A DNA stretch of 64,000 bases from Nitrososphaerota archaeon (GTDB lineage: Archaea; Thermoproteota; Nitrososphaeria; Nitrososphaerales; Nitrosopumilaceae), in assembly GCA_028867675.1 (NCBI GenBank), contig JAGWGA010000005.1, positions 1 to 64,000 on the forward strand. The letters are read 5' to 3'. Position numbers and translations under genes: made by a program. This document shows, one piece after another, positions 57,996 through 64,000 of this stretch. Every line of letters starts with the position of its first letter. The stretch's first letter is position 1. Under the pieces are notes generated by a model. It was not told where the DNA came from. It worked only from the letters and a program-made list of their open reading frames with translations, and ran no database searches.

Positions 57996-59644
57996 TCTAC
58001 CAAACCATTACATTAACAATTCTATTATTAGCAGGACAAATTATAATTCCAAGCTATGCAACATCTCCTGAAATAATAACACCAGGATTATCTCCATTTG
58101 AGCATGACTTTGCTGATGTCAAATTCCTTGATGCATACTTTGGAACCTTTGGACAAAAAATTGAGGTAGAACCAGGAGATCTAAACGTCCCACTTACAAT
58201 TGTATTTTCAAATATTGGCTCCCAAGATATTACTGGGATAAGAGGTCTTCTTAGCTTACCAACTGGATTTACTTCAGCTAATTCAGCTAATGGTCTTATA
58301 CAAGCTGATAATACTGCAACAGCTACCTCTGGACAATCATTTTCTCTAACCTTCTTTGTAAATGTAGATAAAAATCTCAATATTCACAGTTACGCTGGAA
58401 CAGTCAAGGTTACTTACACTCTAGTACGAGAAAACGGTGAACGTACTTCATTTATTGACTTTAACTTTAAGGTGACAGGAAAAAGTATAATTAATCTAAA
58501 GGCTGCAAATCCATTTCTAAATCCTGCAACAACCAATGATGTAACAGTTGATATCTCAAATGGGGGAACTGGACCTCTTAACAATGTAGATGTTGTTATA
58601 CAAAGATCACAAAATACTGGTACTTCAACTGATACAAGTAATTTGTCTGGCATAGTGCTTGACCAAAACCACTGGAATATAGGAACTGTTCAACCAGGAT
58701 CATCTAGTACATTTGCAATCAAAGCATTTATTCCACAAAGTTTAGCTGGTCAAACCATTCATGCTACATTTGTAATAACATACTTTGATGGACAAGGAAA
58801 TCAAGTTTCTACAACAAGGACAGTTGACTTTATTACGGAACCCACAAGCTATACATCAACTATCAAAATATCTTCCCCACCGTATCTACTTTCTGCTGTA
58901 ATGCAGAACTTGACTCTAGGAATTGAGAACCTGTCTCCATCAAAAATATCTCACATTTCAATATCAATTACACCAAATTCGAATAATCTGAAGATACTTC
59001 AAGATAATAAATGGCTAATCGACGAGATTAATCCACTTGATAAGACAAACCTAGTGATTCCTGTATTTGCAGACCAGAGTATTGAAGGTCAGGCCGTAAA
59101 CTACGAAGTTGATCTTCAATATACTAAAGACGGTTCAACTAATATCGAAAAACAGACTTTTGCAACCTATATTCGTGGAGTGATTGATATCTCAGTTCAT
59201 GACATAGGGGTATCAGAAATTGCTGGAAAGAAGATGATAATAGGAAATGTACTCAATCAAGGAAACGTAAAAGCTGTATTTGGTCAGGTAACTGTAATTC
59301 CATTAGATAATTCAATTATAAAACAATCAAGTCAGTATATTGGTGATATCGATATAGATGCACCAGTTCCATTTAACATACCAATAAATTCTGATACACC
59401 ACCAACAGGTGATCAAAAAGTTCAGGTAACACTAACTTGGAAAGACACACTGTTACAACAACATACTATAACTGAAATTGATACAGTCTCTTTTGGAAAT
59501 CCACCGGTTTCAAGCGATAATTCTAACTTTAATCAACTACAAATTGTAATACTGGTAGCAATCGCAGCAGGAATAGGTGGAATTGTGTTTAAGGTAAGAA
59601 AGAAAAAGGTTGCATTAGAAAAGAAAGTAGAACAATCAAGCTAA
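57992..59644 (+). CDS. COG1361-type secreted/S-layer-like protein with C-terminal anchor
   Basis: Signal peptide, repeated CARDB-like domains, C-terminal TM; ATGA-type overlap with ABC ATPase. Confidence 0.75.
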   Translation: MIYQTITLTILLLAGQIIIPSYATSPEIITPGLSPFEHDFADVKFLDAYFGTFGQKIEVEPGDLNVPLTIVFSNIGSQDITGIRGLLSLPTGFTSANSANGLIQADNTATATSGQSFSLTFFVNVDKNLNIHSYAGTVKVTYTLVRENGERTSFIDFNFKVTGKSIINLKAANPFLNPATTNDVTVDISNGGTGPLNNVDVVIQRSQNTGTSTDTSNLSGIVLDQNHWNIGTVQPGSSSTFAIKAFIPQSLAGQTIHATFVITYFDGQGNQVSTTRTVDFITEPTSYTSTIKISSPPYLLSAVMQNLTLGIENLSPSKISHISISITPNSNNLKILQDNKWLIDEINPLDKTNLVIPVFADQSIEGQAVNYEVDLQYTKDGSTNIEKQTFATYIRGVIDISVHDIGVSEIAGKKMIIGNVLNQGNVKAVFGQVTVIPLDNSIIKQSSQYIGDIDIDAPVPFNIPINSDTPPTGDQKVQVTLTWKDTLLQQHTITEIDTVSFGNPPVSSDNSNFNQLQIVILVAIAAGIGGIVFKVRKKKVALEKKVEQSS

Positions 59645-59677
59645 GGGTATATTTACTCGAAAGACATTTTTTTAGAT

Positions 59678-60070
59678 ATGATCTGGGATGAGATTGAAAT
59701 CCCAAAAGAAGTTCGCCATTTTATGCCCGAAGAAGCAGAAGAAACAGTCTTGGGTCAAAAAAATGGTGCAAAAAAACAATATCGCTATGGTAATCTACAC
59801 ATTCGCGAATATGATGACAAGTATCTTGTTCACATGGACAAAGTTGATCCACGACACGACCCATTAGGTCATCTTGTACATGATGCACCTGAAATTTTAA
59901 TTGGCATAGCAAGTGGAATAATTGCAGGAAAAAAAATTGCATCAAGTATATACAAATTACAAAAGAATGCCCCTCTTGCAAAAAGTACATCTGTTTTAGC
60001 AGGACTTGTAGCATCTGCAATAGCAGGATATGCAAGTTATTCCTTTGTAAAAAGACTCAAAGAGTTCTAA
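59678..60070 (+). CDS. Conserved hypothetical protein
   Basis: ORF with C-terminal hydrophobic GIASGIIAG segments. Confidence 0.6.
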   Translation: MIWDEIEIPKEVRHFMPEEAEETVLGQKNGAKKQYRYGNLHIREYDDKYLVHMDKVDPRHDPLGHLVHDAPEILIGIASGIIAGKKIASSIYKLQKNAPLAKSTSVLAGLVASAIAGYASYSFVKRLKEF

Positions 60071-60122
60071 GAGGGGAATTGAAATTTCAAAATCACGCAC
60101 AATTCAAACTTTTATCAAACTT

Positions 60123-61634
60123 GTGCCTCTAGTACTTGCACTAAAAAAAGATAGAAGAGAATGGGTAAGAAAACAAGGAAAAAATGTTGATCTAAAAAGA
60201 TATCAAAAAAATGCCAGAAAAGCTCTCAAGACATTCATATCTCTTGGTCCTGTATATGTAAAACTAGGTCAGTGGTTATCATCAAGGGCTGACATTTTAC
60301 CACAGCCATATCTTGAAGAACTTGCAAAGCTACAAGATGAAGTTCCTGCAGAACCATTTGATAAAGTAAAACCAATTATAGAAAAAGATCTAGGACCAAT
60401 GAATCAAAATTTTGATTTTGTTGATACTGATGTGATTTCTGGTGCATCATTGGGCCAAGTTTACAAAGCAAAACTTCGAGGTAAAGATGTTATAATTAAA
60501 GTTAGAAGGCCAGGAATTGAAAAAGTAGTTGAGGAGGATATTCGTGTTCTTAAAAAAATTATTCCACTTGCAATGAAGTTTGTAGATCCAAATCTTAGAT
60601 ATTCTGCAGAAGCGATGCTTTCACAATTTATTGAAACAATTCACGAAGAAATGGATTACAGAATTGAATCCCAAAATCTCAAATCAATAAAGAAAAACAT
60701 GCAAAACTTTCCTAAACTAATAATTCCATCTGTAATAGATGACAGATCAACCCAAAATATCCTCACTATGGAATACCTTCCTGGAATCAAGATTACAAAC
60801 GTAAAGGCCCTTGATGAGGCAGGAATTGATAGGGAACAGCTTGTTGTGAGGGCTCACAAGGTGTTTTTTACTATGTTATTAAAACATGAATTATTCCACG
60901 CAGACCCCCATCCAGGAAATATAGCTGTGACAAATGATGGTTCACTAATACTCTATGATTTTGGAATGGTTGGAAGACTAGATGCCAAAACTCGTCTGAA
61001 ATTAATTCGACTTTACTTGGCACTTGTAGAAAGAGAGCCGGTAAGAACTGTTTCTGCAATGGATGATCTTGGAATGCTTATGCCAGGATATGATAGAAAT
61101 ATTATCGAAAAAGGAATCGCACTTTCAATCCAGGCTTTTCATGGAACCAAAGTAGATAGAATGGAAGTCAGAGCATTAATGGATCTTGCAAACAAGACAA
61201 TGAGTAGATTTCCTTTCAAGCTTCCAAAACATCTTGCACTCTATATGAGAATGGCATCGATACTTGAAGGAGTATACTTGACACACAAAGTCAATTTTAG
61301 ATTCATCAATGTATTACAAAATATTCTAGAAGAAGAAAATATCATAAAAGATGCATACATTGAAGAGCTAAAAATTTCATTTAACAGATTTGTAAAATCA
61401 GTAGATTCTGCAATTGCAATAGTTCCCGAAATCAGGCAGTTCTTAGAACAAAATAAAAACATGCAGGCAAATGTACCAAAATCTAGAACAATTCTACTTT
61501 CTGGTAGTATTCTCTCAGCAGCAACATTTGTTGGTTCTGCAATTTTGTATCCGACAAATTATCTAGTAGGTGAAATTGGAATGATTGGTTCTGTTGTGAT
61601 AATGGGAATTTCTATTTTGTTAAGAGACCGTTAA
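60123..61634 (+). CDS. ABC1/UbiB-family atypical kinase (start may lie slightly upstream)
   Basis: FISLGPVYVKLGQWLSSRADILPQPYLEELAKLQDEVPA; GASLGQVYKAKL; HADPHPGNI; LYDFGMVGRLD. Confidence 0.95.
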   Translation: MPLVLALKKDRREWVRKQGKNVDLKRYQKNARKALKTFISLGPVYVKLGQWLSSRADILPQPYLEELAKLQDEVPAEPFDKVKPIIEKDLGPMNQNFDFVDTDVISGASLGQVYKAKLRGKDVIIKVRRPGIEKVVEEDIRVLKKIIPLAMKFVDPNLRYSAEAMLSQFIETIHEEMDYRIESQNLKSIKKNMQNFPKLIIPSVIDDRSTQNILTMEYLPGIKITNVKALDEAGIDREQLVVRAHKVFFTMLLKHELFHADPHPGNIAVTNDGSLILYDFGMVGRLDAKTRLKLIRLYLALVEREPVRTVSAMDDLGMLMPGYDRNIIEKGIALSIQAFHGTKVDRMEVRALMDLANKTMSRFPFKLPKHLALYMRMASILEGVYLTHKVNFRFINVLQNILEEENIIKDAYIEELKISFNRFVKSVDSAIAIVPEIRQFLEQNKNMQANVPKSRTILLSGSILSAATFVGSAILYPTNYLVGEIGMIGSVVIMGISILLRDR

Positions 61635-62018
61635 TTATTCTATTGTGATATTTTTTCCAGTCTTTGTTGGTATTGTCAAGGTGAGAACACCATCATGATA
61701 TTTTGCTGATGCTACAAGGTCTTCGTCATCTTTTACTTCTATTGGAAGTCTCATTTTTTTATCAATTGAACTTGGTCTTTGTCTCCAAATGACTGTTCCC
61801 TCTACCTCGTGCTCTCTTTTTGCATTGATTGAGAGGATATTACCATTGAGTCTGACCTTGATCTCTTTCTTATCGAAACCAGGCATGTCTATTGTTATTG
61901 TAAGTTTGTCATTTTGGAAAATCATGTCTACAGGAGGAAGAATGAATTCGTAAAACTCACGTGATCTATTACCTATTTCTTTCATGACTTCTTTTACCAT
62001 ATAGTTACCAAAGCCCAT
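61635..62018 (-). CDS. Hsp20/alpha-crystallin small heat shock protein
   Basis: ITIDMPGFDKKEIKVRLNGNILSINAKRE...DGVLTLTIPTK. Confidence 0.9.
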   Translation of the reverse strand: MGFGNYMVKEVMKEIGNRSREFYEFILPPVDMIFQNDKLTITIDMPGFDKKEIKVRLNGNILSINAKREHEVEGTVIWRQRPSSIDKKMRLPIEVKDDEDLVASAKYHDGVLTLTIPTKTGKNITIE

Positions 62019-62099
62019 TTAATATCAAATAGTCCTTTTTTGATTATTAAACCTTAGTTAGATTCACAATTTATCTACTGCCCAATTTAATAGGATTTA

Positions 62100-62678
62100 A
62101 TGATTATAGTTATAGAAGGCTTTGACCAAGCTGGAAAAAAAACCCAATCAAAACTATTGGGTGATTTTTTAAAGACTAGAAATAAGAAATCAATGATATT
62201 TAGTTTTCCAGATTATACAACTCCTGTTGGAAAAGAGATCAAAAACTTTCTTAGTGGAAAAAGAAAATTTCCTCCACAGGTAATTCACTGTCTTCTTGCA
62301 GCAAATAGGTGGGAAAGATCAAAAGATATCGAAGATGCTCTTTCAAAAAATTATGTTGTAATAATGAATCGTTATTACCAATCAAACCTAGTATATGGAA
62401 CCGTTAACGGACTTGATTTGAAGTGGCTTGCAAATCTAGACAAGGGACTTCCAAAAGAAGACATGGTTATTTTACTTGATGTCAAGGTATCAGATTCATT
62501 TTCAAGAAAAAAACAACGACGTGATAAATTTGAAAAAGATAAAACATTTGCACTCAAAATTGCTGGAACATACAGAAGGCTGGCAAAAAAATATGGTTGG
62601 TACATTGTAAACGCATCACAAAGTAAAGATCAAGTTCATCAAGAAGTGCAAAAAACCATACTAAAACACATGAAATGA
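62100..62678 (+). CDS. tmk: Thymidylate kinase
   Basis: IVIEGFDQAGKKTQSKLLGDFL; NRYYQSNLVYG; LLDVKVSDSFSRK. Confidence 0.9.
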   Translation: MIIVIEGFDQAGKKTQSKLLGDFLKTRNKKSMIFSFPDYTTPVGKEIKNFLSGKRKFPPQVIHCLLAANRWERSKDIEDALSKNYVVIMNRYYQSNLVYGTVNGLDLKWLANLDKGLPKEDMVILLDVKVSDSFSRKKQRRDKFEKDKTFALKIAGTYRRLAKKYGWYIVNASQSKDQVHQEVQKTILKHMK

Positions 62679-62682
62679 TAAC

Positions 62683-63930
62683 ATGACTAGAAAATATCTT
62701 CAGATTGTAGATCCGATTCATGATTTTATCACAGTATATCCGCATGAGCTTGAGCTAGTAGATTCTCCAGCATTTCAAAGACTAAGAAGAATAAGGCAAC
62801 TTGCAGGAGCTCATCTTGTATATCCCGGCGCCCAACATTCAAGATTTGAACATTCCCTAGGAACAATGCATATTGCAAGTCAAGCAGCAAACGTTCTCAA
62901 AGATAAAGGATATCTTAATTCTAAAGATTCTGAAAACGTTCGAATGGCTGCACTATTACATGATATTGGTCATGGCCCGTTTTCACATCTATTTGAAGAG
63001 GTAATTCAAAAAAAGAAAAAAATCTCTCATGAAGAAATAGGAAAAAGACTCATTCTAAAATCCGAAATTGGTGATATCATAACAAAATCAGGATTTGATA
63101 AAACATTTCTTAGTAAACTTGCATTTGGAGATTCAAAATATCAATTCATGAATGAGATAATTTCTGGTGGGCTAAGTGCTGATATGATGGATTATCTTCT
63201 ACGTGATGGTTATTTTACGGGTTCAGAACATGCCAAAGTAGATTTTATGCGTATAATACATTCACTTGATGTTTACAACAAAAAACTTTCACTTGACAAA
63301 TCAGCACTTTACTCTTTTGAATCAATGATGATTTCAAGATACCAGATGTTCAAAGCGGTATATTTTCACAAGACAGTAAGATCTGCAGAGGTAATGTTAA
63401 TTCAATCAATGTTACTTGCAGACGATGAACTTGATCTTACTACAGATAATTTAGAAAAATATATCAAACTTACAGATGAATTTGTAATTTCAAAACTTGT
63501 TTCACTTGTACCTAGAAATTCTGATCTTAAAAGAGCAAGACAGCTTGCACTTGAATATCAAGAGCGAAAGTTGCTCAAGTGTGTTTATGAAAAGATCTTT
63601 ACAGGTCCACGAATGGGCAGAATAAACATAAATGATCTTCAAAAAGAGATTGCCAAAAAATCGAAGGTTGATGAGTGTGAGGTTTTCATCGATGTATCAA
63701 AGACCCCATCCATACCACTTTCTCCATCAAAAAAAGAATCACATTCTATTATTCTTACTACAAAGAAAGGTGAAGGTCCCAAGGAGTCATATGAGCTTCC
63801 AATATCTGAGATTCCTCTAGTCTCTGCAATTTCTGGCTTTATGGATATACTTAGGGTCTATACAAGACAACAATTTAGAAAAAAGGTTGAAATGGCAGCA
63901 CACGTCATTCTTGGTGAAAACAGACAATGA
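62683..63930 (+). CDS. HD-domain phosphohydrolase (dNTPase/SAMHD1-like)
   Basis: RLRRIRQLAGAHLVYPGAQHSRFEHSLGTMHIA; AALLHDIGHGPFSHLFE. Confidence 0.93.
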   Translation: MTRKYLQIVDPIHDFITVYPHELELVDSPAFQRLRRIRQLAGAHLVYPGAQHSRFEHSLGTMHIASQAANVLKDKGYLNSKDSENVRMAALLHDIGHGPFSHLFEEVIQKKKKISHEEIGKRLILKSEIGDIITKSGFDKTFLSKLAFGDSKYQFMNEIISGGLSADMMDYLLRDGYFTGSEHAKVDFMRIIHSLDVYNKKLSLDKSALYSFESMMISRYQMFKAVYFHKTVRSAEVMLIQSMLLADDELDLTTDNLEKYIKLTDEFVISKLVSLVPRNSDLKRARQLALEYQERKLLKCVYEKIFTGPRMGRININDLQKEIAKKSKVDECEVFIDVSKTPSIPLSPSKKESHSIILTTKKGEGPKESYELPISEIPLVSAISGFMDILRVYTRQQFRKKVEMAAHVILGENRQ

Positions 63931-64000
63931 AAAAAAGAATTGTAGTGAAATTATCTGGAAGTTTATTTGGTCTTGAAGATACAAAAACACTGAAACAATA
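63927..64000 (+). CDS. pyrH: UMP kinase, N-terminal fragment (runs off window end)
   Basis: ATGA overlap with HD gene; MKKRIVVKLSGSLFG amino-acid-kinase start. Confidence 0.7.
   Translation, partial: MKKRIVVKLSGSLFGLEDTKTLKQ

Noticed and set aside
56111-59644. Permease-ATPase-COG1361 trio as a novel export system
   Set aside because: Looks like an ordinary MacB/LolCDE-type ABC transporter arrangement with an accessory extracellular protein.
230-63820. Antisense ORFs from the track (for example 230-448 -, 3739-3984 -, 9345-9686 -, 46409-46639 -, 55335-55733 +, 58054-58380 -, 59721-60035 -)
   Set aside because: They lie opposite well-supported coding genes and look like shadow ORFs with low-complexity composition.

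Overview
AT-rich archaeal chromosome segment. The gene content (aCPSF1/FttA, SepF, TFS, RpoL, PCNA, G1P dehydrogenase, the archaeal CoA pathway, BluB/CobJ, COG1361-type surface proteins) is most consistent with ammonia-oxidising Nitrososphaerota (Thaumarchaeota). Most of the window is ordinary core genome. Two accessory regions interrupt it. Region 1 (about 20.3-27.8 kb) looks like a small integrated plasmid or satellite. It has a repeat-rich intergenic region, a compact Zn-ribbon/AAA+ replication operon, inverted iteron-like repeats, a three-gene operon ending in a SIR2-domain protein (a candidate undescribed NAD-dependent defence system), and a tyrosine recombinase. Region 2 (about 29.6-42.8 kb) is mosaic. 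It has a three-gene operon with a YwgA/Panacea-like winged-helix protein, a metallophosphoesterase-HhH-RNaseH-like fusion next to a DUF4145-like protein, a 1041-aa surface protein bracketed by two related non-coding repeats, an operon of small Zn/HTH/antitoxin-like proteins, and a second tyrosine recombinase. Two tRNAs are visible. One, tRNA-Arg(CCT), appears to carry an 18-nt insertion in the D-loop, probably a non-canonical intron. All functional calls come from reading motifs by eye. No database search was run.
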